A stretch of DNA of 64,000 bases from Prorocentrum cordatum (Eukaryota > Sar > Dinophyceae > Prorocentrales > Prorocentraceae): assembly GCA_963575745.1 (NCBI GenBank), contig CAUYUJ010015715.1, forward strand, positions 207,929 to 271,928. The letters are read 5' to 3'. The notes under the pieces are model-generated. The model ran no database searches and had not been told where the DNA came from. It saw only the letters and a program-made list of their open reading frames with translations. Positions within the stretch are counted from its first letter, which is position 1, and every line of letters begins with the position of its first letter. This document shows, one piece after another, positions 43,394 through 53,542 of the stretch. A program made the translations under genes and the position numbers.

Positions 43394-46174
43394 TCACAAG
43401 ACAGCTATGCTTCGATACACAGAGGCTGCCCATTGCTGCCTGGGGCGCCCCCGGCGTCTGCGATCAGCCCAATTTCTGGGCGTGCCGTTGTGATTGCACA
43501 CAATGCGCCTCACGAGCGACCCGCCGGTCTCATAAGCAATTCTCCGGTAGAGTTGCACTTGCCGCTCATGTAAGATTGAGGACAACGATTGTGATCCAGC
43601 TCTCTCCAGTACGTTCACGTCACTGACGCGCGAGATGTAATAATGTGGGATCCTTAAAATGCGGCGCAAACATGTGCAGTGGAATGCGTCGAGCCTGTCT
43701 CTGTCGTGCTTGAGAAGCCACAGCGAATCCAACGAGTACAACAGTTTGCTGAGCACACAGCTGTTGTATATGAGTATTTTGCGTCGCCAACCAACCGCGG
43801 AGTGTGTCCACAATTTAGTAAGTTGTTGCAAAACACCTCTGCCTTCTCCAAGTCGTCTCGAAAGTTCATCGCCAACGCGTCCGTCATGGGTTACGAGCCC
43901 CCCCAAATAAATAACTTCCTTGAAAATCTTGATCGGCTCCCCATCCGGCGTTCTCACAAAGCCAACAGAACCGAATTGAAATTGCACCGTCTTGTCCCAA
44001 TTCAATTCCAATCCGTACTTCCGCCCCTCTGCCACAATTGCGTCCAGCATGATCTGTAGGTTTTCTTCATGTTGAGATACCAACGCAGTGTCGTCGGCGC
44101 ACAGAATATCCCTAGAGACCACATAGCCTGGATCTTGTTGAAGGCGCAGGTCCGACAGAGCGTCCTGAAGCATCACCGTCTGCACAGTGATAAATAAATG
44201 CGGTGACAACGGGCATCTCTGCGCAATACCGGCAGCCTGGCGTCGCTGCGAAGATTTACCACAGTGGTCTAGCATAGTGAAATACCTGCGCGAATAAATT
44301 CCTCTGACCATTTGCACGAACGGTCGCGGCAGCCCAAATCTTGTCAAAGCTGCGCACAAACACTCTGGCTTCAATCGGTCGAACGCCTTGGCCCAATCAA
44401 GGAGAAGCAAACTCATACTACCGTTATTACTCATCAGCGTTGCGTCGATCACGCGCCTCACGAGCATGAGCGCGTCGGCGGTGCCCAGGCGAGGCCGGGG
44501 TCCAAACTGCGAGTGTCGCAATCGATCTCCTGCGCCTCCTGGAAGCAGTCGCTGATGCAACATCGCCGCGAGAGCTTTGTATCCCACCGAGAGCAGCGAG
44601 ATCGGGCGATAGTTGCTTGGTAAAATTGCGACTCCTTTCCTGAAAAGCAAGATGACGTTCGCCATGCGCCATTTTTCCGGTATGTCTTTCTGGGGCCAAC
44701 ACTGTTGACAAACGTGCAATAGTGCTTGGCAAGCGTGTACATCTGCAGATACAACCTTCCGAAAATCTGGCGGTGCGTCATCAGGGCCAGCTGCTTGTCC
44801 GTTCTTCATCTTTCTCAACACGAGAATCAGTTCGTTCAATGTAAATTGACGCACGTCTATGGACAACTCTGTACCAAGAGGGCGGGTAGCTGCAGGAACC
44901 ACCTCTGGGAAAGTAACTTGCCACTGCACTTTCTCGAAGTAGTCGGCCAAAGCATCCGGGCGGCTCGCGGCATCGGTCAAGTTGTTGTTCATGTCCCTGA
45001 CTCCAGCGTGCTTTGTCTGAGGCTTCTTCCGTAGCTGTTTGACTGCGCCCCAGTTCCCCCCCACCAGAGAATCGCTCATCCAAGTTGTGCGGTCAGCCCG
45101 CGCTGCCGTCCGGATCGCCTTGCTGAGAGAGCTCTCGTTGCGAGCGTCGCCCATTCGCCTGAAATTGTTCCTTTGTTCGATGAAGTCCAAAGTAGCCTGC
45201 GATGTCCAAGGTCGCGGGGCCGGCTGAGCCCTGCGAGGCAACGCATCTGCAGCAGCACCAAACGCATCTTCGGTTTGCTCCGCAGCTTCGTCAAGAGAAC
45301 AACTTGCAACGCTAGAAGATTGTCACTTACTGTAAAAACGCTTCGTGAAATCGATATGCAAGGCCGGGTCCCGCGCCGAAGCTTCGTCGACATAGGTTCG
45401 TGCATGCGCCGCCGAAGCCTGAAATTGTAAGCCAAATTCCGCCGTCAACAAATAATGGTGGCCGTTCAGAGCAACGCCCCGGTGCGTTCTGCAGAGCTTC
45501 ACCCGAGGAAGCATAGAGGCACGACAAAGCACATGGTCGATCTGAGCGAACTTATCTGGCGAAATATCGTCGTCCATTGGGGCCGCGCCAAGATCTCTGC
45601 ATGTGACTCGCCGATCGTCCGGAATGTCAAAAAACGCACTCGCGATAACCATGTCCGTAGCAAGAGGATCAGCAAGAAAGAGATGTGGACCAATGTATTG
45701 CTCTTCGCCGGGATGTTGCTGGAGTAACTTGGCGGTGGAGTCGCCCAATGCAAACGTAGTGCTGCGCTGCGTCGTCGGCCGCGCTGTTTCCAACAATTCT
45801 GCGAAGAAAGACTGGTGGACATCGTAATCGTACTTGCTCTGTGGGGCGTAGGCCGACACGACCGTCAAAATGCCATGTTGCATTCTGATTCGTAAAGACG
45901 CCAATCGTGGTGATACCGCCCGGAACGCTACTATAGCAGAACGGGCCCATGGAGCAGCGATGAAGCCGACCCCCGCTACAAAACGTTTTGCATCGTCAGG
46001 CTCCCCAGAAAAGCAAAACATAAACCCATCGTAATCGTAATACTCGGAACCGTGTACCTGAGTCTCCTGCATGGCCAAGACGGCGATGCGATGGGCAGCC
46101 ATTGATACAGTTACTTCAGACAACTTCACATCTGAATCCCCACGGAGGCCATCGACCTTCCAAGTGCCAAACAT
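43394..46174 (-). pseudogene. LINE2 ORF2: endonuclease and reverse transcriptase (one in-frame TGA)
   Basis: One frame from ATG 46,174. Endonuclease: FGTWKVDGLRG, LAMQETQVHGSEYYDYDGF, GVGFIAAPW, VVSAYAPQSKY, ALGDSTAKLL, FAQIDHVLCR and LNGHHYLLTAEF (usual SDH is NGHH). A lone TGA lies just downstream at 45,323-45,325. RT: MKNGQAAGPDDAPP, WRMANVILLFRKG, NYRPISLLSVGYK, LLLLDWAKAFDRL (motif A), GIAQRCPLSPHLF (motif B) and LCADDTALVS (catalytic ADD box). Then LELNWDKT, IYLGGLVTHDGR, LDAFHCTCLRRIL and the C-terminal RRGRPRQQWA shared with other LINE tails here. The TGA could be a mutation or could separate two products. Confidence 0.87.
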
Positions 46175-46526
46175 CTGCGTGCGAAGTGGTTGTCATTCTC
46201 GTCGAGGCTGGAACCGCGTGTGCAGCCGCGTGGAAGAGTGAGACAATGAAGCTGGACAAATGGAGGAATAAATCGCAGCACAAGGAGCTGGGGAAATAGA
46301 GGATGAAGATGAATATGTACAAAAAAGATGAAGCATGCAGGTGTAGCGGCCTGGTATATTTGCCCGTGCCTGTTGTAGGAAATGAGCGCGGCTCCGTGGC
46401 TGAAGGCGCAGCGGTATCTTTGCCCGAGAGACGCCCAATACTAGGAACAGCAAGCTGAAAAAGATGTGGTCCATCGCTGCGGGCTCTCATGCCAGGCTGG
46501 ACTGTACCTGACAGATGCCGCGTTTC

Positions 46527-47633
46527 CTAATGCCCTTTCGATTTCCCCTTCGGCTGACCCTTCATGCCGCCGAGGGACCGAGTAAGTAAAGCACTGCATT
46601 TATCTTCCGGCTCCTGGAGGCCTTCGTGTTCTTGGAGTTCCTTCCAACTGGCCCATGTGTCGGCCCGCCCCTTCTTCGCGGTATTGCCGGCCACCGTCAC
46701 TGTAAGACCGGGCTCTCCGCCCACGCTGACCTCGTGCGGAGAGGAGTCCGTGATCTTGATGATGTAAGGGAGCTTGACAGTGTCCTTCAACAGGTACTTC
46801 AGTCCGAAGCAGTAACTGCGTGCCGCGCGCTCCAATGGCGGCCTGTCGGGTGACGCCCATATATTCTTACCATTATGTTGAAGACGGGTGCTCCTGATAA
46901 GTGCAACTGCTGTGTCACGATCTGTCGTATCCGAAAACTCCACGAACAGAATGTTGGTGGAGTCCCCTTTCATGTAAATGCTATGGGGTAAAGGGCCACC
47001 ATGCTGCGATAGCTGATCGCGCAACCATGCGGAGGCCGTATGCGTCATAGTGAACCCATCCAGATTCCCAAAGACTGCTGTAACAGAGCGCTTGTCGTTC
47101 GGATCGTGAGGAACTCTGGGACCACCTTGGCGTCTGAGTTGCTGAACCTCGCGTTCTAAAGCTTGCAATTTCCCGAATGTGTTTGTGCCAGTGCTCGCTT
47201 CCGACCCTGTCCTTGCAGATGGTCCTGGAGTAGGCGCTCGCGAAACATCCCGCGACTCCAAGATCTCCAGACGCGTCGTGATGTCGTCGATGGCGCTGGA
47301 AATGGGAGCAACTTTAGCATCAAGATCTGCACGCGAGACTCCATGCGTTTTGATCGCGTTTATGTCCTGGCGTATGGGGTCAAGCTGTTCCTTGAGGATC
47401 TCTCTGGAAGCGCTCATCGACACAGACTCTCCCATGATCTTCTTGTCGTCGCTGCTGCTGCCACCGGCAGCGGCCAGTTGAGCTTGGAACCGTTGCTGAC
47501 GTGCAAGAGTGCTCTCGGCGTCGTCGAACCAGTCCATTTCCTGCAGCGGGCTGTGGATGCGGTGCTGCTTGAGCAACTGCTGGACAGGTGTTCCTGGCGC
47601 ACAAGAGTTGACACCGGCCCCCAAAGAAGACAT
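46527..47633 (-). CDS. LINE2 ORF1: RNA-binding-like protein
   Basis: Intact 368-codon frame from ATG 47,633 (MSSLGAGVNSCAPGTPVQQL). The N-terminal half has a heptad-like region (residues ~90-160), a probable coiled coil that would make multimers. The C-terminal half has VTAVFGNLDGF, ILFVEFSDTTDRDTAVALI, GKNIWASPDRPPLERAARSY and a ~40-residue continuation, a compact RRM-like pattern. The last residues are basic (GMKGQPKGKSKGH). It is clearly homologous to LINE3 ORF1 at 62-63 kb. LINE ORF1 proteins coat the element RNA; that role is inferred. Confidence 0.75.
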   Translation of the reverse strand: MSSLGAGVNSCAPGTPVQQLLKQHRIHSPLQEMDWFDDAESTLARQQRFQAQLAAAGGSSSDDKKIMGESVSMSASREILKEQLDPIRQDINAIKTHGVSRADLDAKVAPISSAIDDITTRLEILESRDVSRAPTPGPSARTGSEASTGTNTFGKLQALEREVQQLRRQGGPRVPHDPNDKRSVTAVFGNLDGFTMTHTASAWLRDQLSQHGGPLPHSIYMKGDSTNILFVEFSDTTDRDTAVALIRSTRLQHNGKNIWASPDRPPLERAARSYCFGLKYLLKDTVKLPYIIKITDSSPHEVSVGGEPGLTVTVAGNTAKKGRADTWASWKELQEHEGLQEPEDKCSALLTRSLGGMKGQPKGKSKGH

Positions 47634-47779
47634 CGATGCAATGTCGAGCTGTATGGGATGACGTCGGAGAGAAAAAAAGAGCAAGAGCAAATGGTAAGTA
47701 CAGTGAGCAGGTGTGGCCCCGCCTTGAGCAGGTGTGGCCCCGCCTTGAGCAGGGTGCTCTTGAGCTTTTGAACAATGAC

Positions 47780-48275
47780 GAGGCCACCAAGAGGCCTCCC
47801 AAAAGAGCCCCCATAGGCAACAGGCTCCCACACGGGCCACGACGCTGTCAAGACTCCCCTAGCGGCCACCAAGAAGCCTCCCGAGAAAGCCCCCATAAGC
47901 GAGAAAACATTATGTCCTATGCGTTTTTCAACAAATTCAGCTCAAGAGGGTTTCAGGAGGAGCCCGAAAACGCTCCAGGAGGAGCCCACACGGGTCCAAG
48001 ATAGCTCCAAGATTTTTGAACGAATTCAGCCCAAGAAGGTTTCAGGAGGAGCCCGAAAACGCTCGAGGGGGAGCCCAAATGGGTCAAGGATAGCTCCAAG
48101 ATTTACCAACGAATTCACCCCAAGAGGGTTGAGGAGGAGCCCGAAAACGCTCCAGGAGGAGCCCACATGGGTCCAAGATAGCTCCACGATTTTTCAACGA
48201 ATTCAGCCCAAGAGGGTTTCAGGAGGAGCCCGAAAACGCTCCTGGAGGAGCCCACATTGGTCCAAGAGAGCTCCA
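47780..48275. repeat. CCAAGAGG-type minisatellite, copy 3 (right part) with 89-bp tandem units
   Basis: Continues the repeat split by LINE2. From about 47,930 it becomes a regular tandem array: ATTCAG/ATTCAC anchors at 47,935, 48,024, 48,113 and 48,201, i.e. 88-89 bp apart. Each unit has AGGAGGAGCCCGAAAACGCT and GGTCCAAGATAGCTCC. Confidence 0.88.
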
Positions 48276-48424
48276 ACACTGATGGTTCCCCCCTGCGTAA
48301 TCACCCAAAGCCAGCCATCCATAAACAAAAAAACGACCCAGCAGCACCCCATTGACAACGATCACACGGGCACTCGACAGCCGTGCACCAATACGGGCCC
48401 GCGGAATGAGCGAAGCGATTAAAT

Positions 48425-49149
48425 AAGTGTTGGACAATGCTGTATCGGAGGGGCACATGTATGGCATGGAACTAACCTGGGATGGAACATTACAGCTGTA
48501 AATTCGTTGCCAGAGCGCGCTAAAACAACCGAGTGGGGAACCCATAACAAGCGCAAGAGAAGCTATCTACTTGGACGGGCTCTTGTCTTGCGACGGCCGG
48601 GCGAACCACGAGCTTTTTCGACGGATAGGTGAAGACATGAATATGTTCAAGCAGCTTCATAAACTATGGTCTCACTCGTCGATTGGGAAGCACCGACAAT
48701 TACACATATACTGGAGCTCCGTGATAAGCATATTTCTACATGATCTCGCCTCCGTGTGGCTGTTGAAGGCAGAAAGGGATATGCTAGATGCGTTTCATTG
48801 CAAATGTTTGCGCAACATCTTAGGTACTCGGCCTTCACAACTTGCATCGAGAATATCTAATCCGGATGCCCTGGCAAGGGCAGAGCCCGTACCTCTGTCA
48901 CAAATGTTGTGCCAGAAGTAGATCATTATGTATAGAAGTACTTGGAATCAGCCAGCCGACTCTTTGACAAAGCGTCTCGTGTGCAGCTCGGGTGGCACCC
49001 GCAAAACTTGGGCACGCCACCGTGGCAGAGGGCGCCCGCGACAACAGTGGGCGAAATCAGCGTTTGCAGCGGAACATATGGATGCATCATTTCTTCTGTC
49101 CTCTGCCTTCCCTCCCTCTCTTCCTTCTGTGCTGCAGCTCACTGTTTAA
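48425..49149 (+). pseudogene. 5'-truncated LINE ORF2 tail
   Basis: Aligns residue by residue with the last third of LINE2 ORF2: YGMELTWD (LINE2 YGLELNWD), AIYLDGLLSCDGR, LHKLWSHSSIGK, LLKAERDMLDAFHCKCLRNI, and finally RHRGRGRPRQQWAKSAF before the stop near 49,149. One stop lies at about 48,498 and a frame change near 48,920. It starts in the RT thumb, as expected of incomplete reverse transcription. Confidence 0.8.
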
Positions 49150-49620
49150 GCCACACAGGTTGCACCCAGTAGATTTCACCACATAGCTTGCACCCTATAG
49201 CGTGCGCAACTTATCTTGCATCACATGGGTTGCACCACATAGCTTGAGCCACATAGCTTGAACCACATGGATTGCACTTCCGAGCTTGCACAACATAGCT
49301 TGCGCCACGTCGATTGCCCTACATAGCTGACACCACGTATATGGTACCACATAGCTGGCACCACAGTGTGTGCACCACACGGCGTGAACCACACAGCTTA
49401 CACCGCAGAGCTTGCACCATGACCATGTAGATTGATCTACATGCTCACACCACCTAGGTTGCATCACATAGCTTGCACCACATGGCTTGCACATCATAAC
49501 GCGCACCACGTGTATTGCCCCGCATAGCGTGAACCACATAGCTCTTACCACATACCTTGCGCCACTCAGTTTGCATCACGTAGACTGCATCGCGTAGCTG
49601 AGTCAACATAGCGTGCACTG
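49150..49620. repeat. Degenerate ~15-bp minisatellite (CTTGCACCACATAG)
   Basis: Starts right after the LINE tail's stop and runs about 470 bp. It may be an expanded 3' simple-repeat tail of that LINE. Confidence 0.8.
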
Positions 49621-50330
49621 CACAGCTGAAGCATCCAATATGAGACAACTTACTGCTTGGCATCTACGCTTTCGAAGATGCTTCGCACAGGGCGCTCTCG
49701 TCCAGTTTCGGGGCCCAGCACCATCACACATCGATGCAGCTCGAAACATGCAGCAGAAAGATGGGGTCCAGAGCTACGGTCACGATAATGCGAACGATAC
49801 GAAGAAGACTAGCAATACTAACATTAATAATTGAATAGTGGCAGCAACAGTATTTGAAAACGACGGCGACGAGGATGATGATGCTGGTGATGATGGTGGC
49901 GATGGTGATGATGATACTTACTTGTTACTTTAAGCGCGGTGCTGCCCATTTGAGCACGCGCATTACAGAACCATAGCACAATTAACACGACTAATGCCAC
50001 CAACCATAATACTACTAGTATCATCATTAGTATTAGTAGTCGTATTAATTAGGGTAGCACTGACATATTACGAGTCAAATTGCTACTGATAGTACTACGA
50101 CTGATACGACTGGTAATAACAGTAACAGTAATAGCACCAATGGAGACACTACTATTTGTAATAGAAATGGTAAGCCATAAAGTCACTAATACTAATATGA
50201 ATAATACTGATGCTAATGACACTAATCGTAACATGAATGTGAACACACATAACAATGATAGTCATACTAGTAACACGAATATGAATGACACTGCGAATAA
50301 TGAGGATAGTGATGATAATGGTAATGATGA
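49621..50330. other. Unassigned AT-richer sequence
   Basis: Locally AT-rich with many AAT/ACT triplets between 50,090 and 50,330; no gene recognised. Confidence 0.4.
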
Positions 50331-50411
50331 TGATGTTGACGATGCTGATGATGTTGCTGCTGCTGCTGCTACTGATGATGGTGATGGTGATGGTGATGGT
50401 GATGGTGATGG

Positions 50412-50470
<59 letters not shown>

Positions 50471-50625
50471 TGGAGGAGGAGGAATATGGGGAGAGGAGGA
50501 GGTGGTGAGGGCAGGGGGGCGAGGGAAGGCAGAGGAGAACGGAGGGAAAGGGAAGAGAGCAGGGAAAATGGAGGACGAGGAGGGAAAGAGAGAGAGAGAG
50601 AGATGGAAGAGGACGAGGAGAACGA
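50331..50625. repeat. (GAT/GGT)n then purine-rich GGA/GAGA tract
   Basis: (GAT)n with GGT variants at about 50,370-50,470, then GAGGAGG and (GA)n-rich DNA. These trinucleotides give the long poly-Ile/Met/Asp frames. Confidence 0.9.
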
Positions 50626-50756
50626 GAAAGGGGGAGGCCGTCTCGGACCGTCTCGAGGCCGCCCGCGATCTGCATCTGTTATCCGAAGCTCTCCCCGCCG
50701 CGCCGCTCCTTCTGTGGGCCCCCTGTGCACGAAGTCCTGTTTGAAGAACAACAGCG

Positions 50757-50884
50757 CAAACATAAACCTTCGGAAGTCCATGCGGATTTCGTGGGTCGCG
50801 CGCCAGGGGCGGCGCTGGAGGCGCCGCCAGGAGGGGGGGTCCAGCGCCGATCCGAGAGACACGCGCGGACCTTCGACAATTCCT
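50757..50884 (-). mobile_element. Inverted-repeat insertion I5 (introner-like)
   Basis: About 128 bp with imperfect terminal inverted repeats, related in sequence and orientation to I4 at 53.6 kb (shared GATCGG, GACCCCCC and AAATCCGC blocks). It lies just after the MYND-coding sequence on the gene strand. Edges are approximate. Confidence 0.5.
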
Positions 50885-51968
50885 GTCGGTACATCGTTCC
50901 TTCTCCCCCGGCCTGTGCAGCGGCCAATCGTCCCGCTGGCAGTGCCCGCAGCAGTACCAGGCCCGCCGGCACCGCGCGCACCGCAGCGGCGCCGCCGCGG
51001 CGGAGCAGCGGGCGCAGGGGCCGCCGCCCGACCAGCGGCTGGCGGCGGCCGAGGCGCCGCTCAGGGGCAGTGGGCGCCACCCCTCCGGGGGCCCAAACCA
51101 CGTGCCCCACGCCGCCTCGTAGGGCGCCAGCGGCGGGCCCCTGCGGGGCGGCGGCGTGCACACCGCGAGCAGCTCCACGTCGAAGACCGCGTCACCGGCC
51201 AGCGGTCCGCCGCCTGCACCCGCGCCCGCACCGCGCACGGCCACGAGGGCACGCTCGTGGACCGCCATGCCGCGCAGCACCGCCTCCAGCGGGCCCAGCG
51301 CCCTGTCCGCGCCCACGAAGAAGGCATGCGGGCCCCCGCCGCCGCGCCTCGTGCTCCGCTCGAGCTCGGCGCCGCCGCCGCGGTACACCTCGAGGTGGCA
51401 GACGGCGTTGAAGCGGGGCGGCCGCCCTGGCTCGGGCGCCGGGCCCGGCCTGCCCTCCGCGAGCACCTGCTTTATGGCGGCGCCGCCCTCCTTGCGCTGC
51501 AGCCGCTCGACGAGCGCGGCCGCGGCGTGGCGCGACGCGCCCCAGGGAGCCTCGCCGCCAGCGGCCCGCTGCGGCCCCAGCGGCACCACGACGGACAAGC
51601 ACGGCCGCAGGCAGCGGGTCGACAGCCACCAGCCGCCCGGCACCAGCAGCGCCTCGCCCCCGCGCACCACCACCGAGCGCACCTCCGCGGCCGGATCCGC
51701 CCACGGGTCGTAGGCGCTGTGCCCCGCTGCGCGCGTCCCCGCGGCCTCGCCCGCCTGCTCGGAGCAGGGCGAGCTAAGACGACGGCAGCTCCAAACGCGC
51801 CAAGTTTCCGAACGGCGACCAGCCGTGGCGACGAGGGGACTCCACGAGCCCCGATATCCGACGCTGCGAGGAATCGCGACTGGAGCCCTAGACCCCATCT
51901 CTTTCTGCTGCACTTTCGAACGCAGAGGCGGCCGCTATGACAAACAAATGCAGCGCCCAGGTCTCAGG
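50885..51968 (-). CDS. Host-gene exon region: cupin/JmjC-like, FKBP-like and MYND finger
   Basis: Minus-strand open frame. Near its start is VRSVVVRGGEALLVPGGWWL, the sheet-turn pattern of JmjC/cupin-8 proteins. An FKBP-like region follows (CHLEVYRGGGAELERSTRRG, FFVGADRALGPLEAVLRGMA, DAVFDVELLAV). At the end is a MYND zinc finger, CARCSAAAAPLRCARC then AWYCCGHCQRDDWPLH, matching C-x2-C-x7-C-x2-C-x4-YC-x3-CQ. MYND fingers bind proline-containing partners. The exon limits are not fixed; the first ~40 codons may be intronic because the neighbouring frame stops near 51,888. MYND is the firmest call, FKBP and cupin are tentative. Confidence 0.55.
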
Positions 51969-52224
51969 TAGAGGCCTCCTAGATGGGGTCGGAGTAGATG
52001 GGGTCGGAGGATCTCGCCGCATCGCCGATACATCGACGATGTATCGGCGATGCATCGGCGATGCATCGGCGATGTGCCGGCGATGCATCGACGACGTCAG
52101 CGATGCATCGGCGACGTCGGCGCGGGGAAACACGGGCTCCACATCGAGCCGCATCGCCGATGCATCGGCGATGCGGCGTGATCCTTCGACCCCATCTACT
52201 CCGACCCCATCTAGGAGGCCTAGA
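51969..52224. mobile_element. Inverted-repeat insertion I1 with TCAGG duplication
   Basis: 256 bp. Terminal inverted repeats of about 50 bp: AGGCCTCCTAGATGGGGTCG at 51,972 and its complement ending at 52,221, continuing with few mismatches. TCAGG flanks it at 51,964-51,968 and 52,225-52,229. The centre is built of CATCGGCGATG palindromes. On the plus strand it reads CAG|GT...CAG|G. On the minus (gene) strand only non-canonical GA...AG junctions fit. Insert plus duplication is 261 bp, a multiple of three, and the frame stays open. Confidence 0.75.
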
Positions 52225-52394
52225 TCAGGGCAGGCCAACTGCCGCTGCCTTATAGCTCGCCCTCCTCGGGCCTGCGCGGCCGCCGCAGGGCAGCCCGGCT
52301 CCAGGAGCACCGCCTGCAGCGCGCCGTCCAGCAGCCACAGCGCCACGTCGGCGCCGGGGCGGTGCGTGCGCGCGGCCGCGCCGGGCGGGGCCAC
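52225..52394 (-). CDS. Host-gene exon between I1 and I2
   Basis: Codes for APPGAAARTHRPGADVALWL and LLDGALQAVLLEPGCPAAAA..., ending LACP at the I1 duplication. The other side of I1 continues ETWALHLFVIAAASAF. The join across I2 upstream is exact (GAG|GTG). No known domain. Confidence 0.55.
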
Positions 52395-52574
52395 CTCTGA
52401 CTACCTACCAGACCACCCCAACCCAACCCGAAGACCCGAATTTGACCCGAATTTCGGGTTGGGGGGGGTACGGATACCATGTGTTTTTTCAACGTTCCCC
52501 GACCCCCCCCACTGGAAATCGAGGATAAATTTGGGCCTTCGGGTTGGGTTGGGGTGGTTTGGTGGGTGGTGAAC
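52395..52574 (-). mobile_element. Inverted-repeat insertion I2: introner-like intron
   Basis: Element 52,398-52,572 (175 bp) with ~46-bp terminal inverted repeats (cores CCACCCCAACCCAACCCGAA and complement). It is flanked by ACCTC at 52,393-52,397 and 52,573-52,577. On the gene strand the duplication is GAGGT. Taking the intron as GT (52,574) to AG (52,395) leaves GAG|GTG, which is exactly the uninterrupted target site, and the reading frame continues from REARVE into VAPPGAAAR. Inside the element the frame hits a stop, so splicing would be required. Confidence 0.8.
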
Positions 52575-52719
52575 CTCCACGCGGGCCTCCCGCAGAAGCT
52601 CCGCGGGCGGGCGGAGCTGCGCTGGCCACCGCAGCGGCGGCGTTGCCGCCGGGGCGCCGGCGGCCTCGCGCCACGGCCTCCAGGCTGTGCGCCAGAGGCG
52701 GGAGCCGTCCATCTCCTGG
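52575..52719 (-). CDS. Host-gene exon between I2 and I3
   Basis: Minus frame MDGSRLWRTAWRPWREAAGA then LRPPAELLREARVE up to the I2 splice site. Arg/Ala/Pro-rich, no known domain. The junction at I3 was not resolved. Confidence 0.45.
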
Positions 52720-52861
52720 CTATGCACCTGCAGCGTGCCTGGCCAGGCCCATCCTGGGGGCCCACGATCGGTGTGCATGCCTTCCTGCCCGAGGCAGGGG
52801 GCGCGTACACCGATTCTGGGCTCAGGATGTGAGCCTGGCCAGGATCGGGCCAGGTGTATAG
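52720..52861 (-). mobile_element. Inverted-repeat insertion I3 (introner-like)
   Basis: 142 bp. Its two halves are complementary over about 60 bp each: CTATGCACCTG...CCTGGCCAGGC...ATCGGTGTGCATGCC from the left, and the same with few changes from the right on the other strand. The flanking frames differ, consistent with an intron, but I could not fix splice sites. CAGGAG occurs near both edges and may be a duplication. Confidence 0.6.
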
Positions 52862-53542
52862 TTGGAGTCCTCCTGTCTCCCGAAGCAAGGCATGCCGCGA
52901 CGGGGGGTAGCCAGCAGCATAGTCGACCATCTCCCAGAGCCGCGCTCGCGACGAGAAGCTCAGTGGGCGGCCGTCCGGCGGGGCGTCGTCGGCGAAGACA
53001 GGCGCGCGGTCCGCGATGTCCACCGTGACTTCTGCGCAGCAGGCGCCAGGCAGCGCAGTGAGGGTCCACGGCGCTGGAGGCGGCGAGGAAAGGACCGCGG
53101 GCGCACTCCAATTGCCCGGATCTGTCGCACTCACCCGCGCTACTGGCCTCTCGTTCCGCCAGGCTCGCCGGGCCTCGCAGGGCCATCCGAAGGGGTTCCC
53201 AGCAGCATGCTCGGCAGCCCTCAGCTTATCGAAGCAAACCCTCCACCGAGCTTTGTCGCCGACGCCGCACGATGCCTTGGGGGAGCTCTGGACGTGCAGG
53301 CCGCGGATGGCACCGACCTCCACAAGGAAGCTGCAGCAGCGCATCTTGTCCTTCATCCCTGCTGCGTGGAAGGCAAACTGCGCGAACCGCGGATTGTTGG
53401 TCTGAAACCCACCGGTGTCGACAACACAGATGTGGTCGGTCTCCTTCCTCCGGGGCCCTCCAGCCCAACTGAACCAAGGCAGGGAGGGGGGCGGGTTGCC
53501 AGTCTTCTGCCCGCCGATGATAGAAAAGGGAAAACGGCATGT
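52862..53542 (-). CDS. Host-gene exon region: end of glycosyltransferase-like domain and downstream
   Basis: Minus frame SLPWFSWAGGPRRKETDHIC, VVDTGGFQTNNPRFAQFAFH then AAGMKDK, plausibly the end of the glycosyltransferase-like fold begun in the previous exon (F.H.AG..K). It continues FDKLRAAEHAAGNPFGWPCE, CCAEVTVDIADRAPVFADDA and ARLWEMVDYAAGYPPSRHAL. Codon usage looks coding and there are no stops. The function of the second part is unknown; exon limits are approximate. Confidence 0.5.

Larger units (their letters stand above)
43318..47779 (-). mobile_element. LINE2: nearly intact two-ORF non-LTR retrotransposon
   Basis: 4.46-kb minus-strand element: 5' UTR, ORF1 (47,633-46,527), spacer, ORF2 (46,174-43,394), 3' end in GACT repeats (CAGTCAGTCAGTCAGTC on the minus strand). 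The same 13 bases, GAGGCCACCAAGA, flank it at 43,305-43,317 and 47,780-47,792, as a target duplication would. The site is repetitive DNA that contains similar words, so the duplication is likely but not independent proof. The 5' UTR holds a ~21-bp tandem duplication (47,703-47,755). ORF1 is open and ORF2 has a single TGA, so this is the youngest full-length element in the window. Confidence 0.85.
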
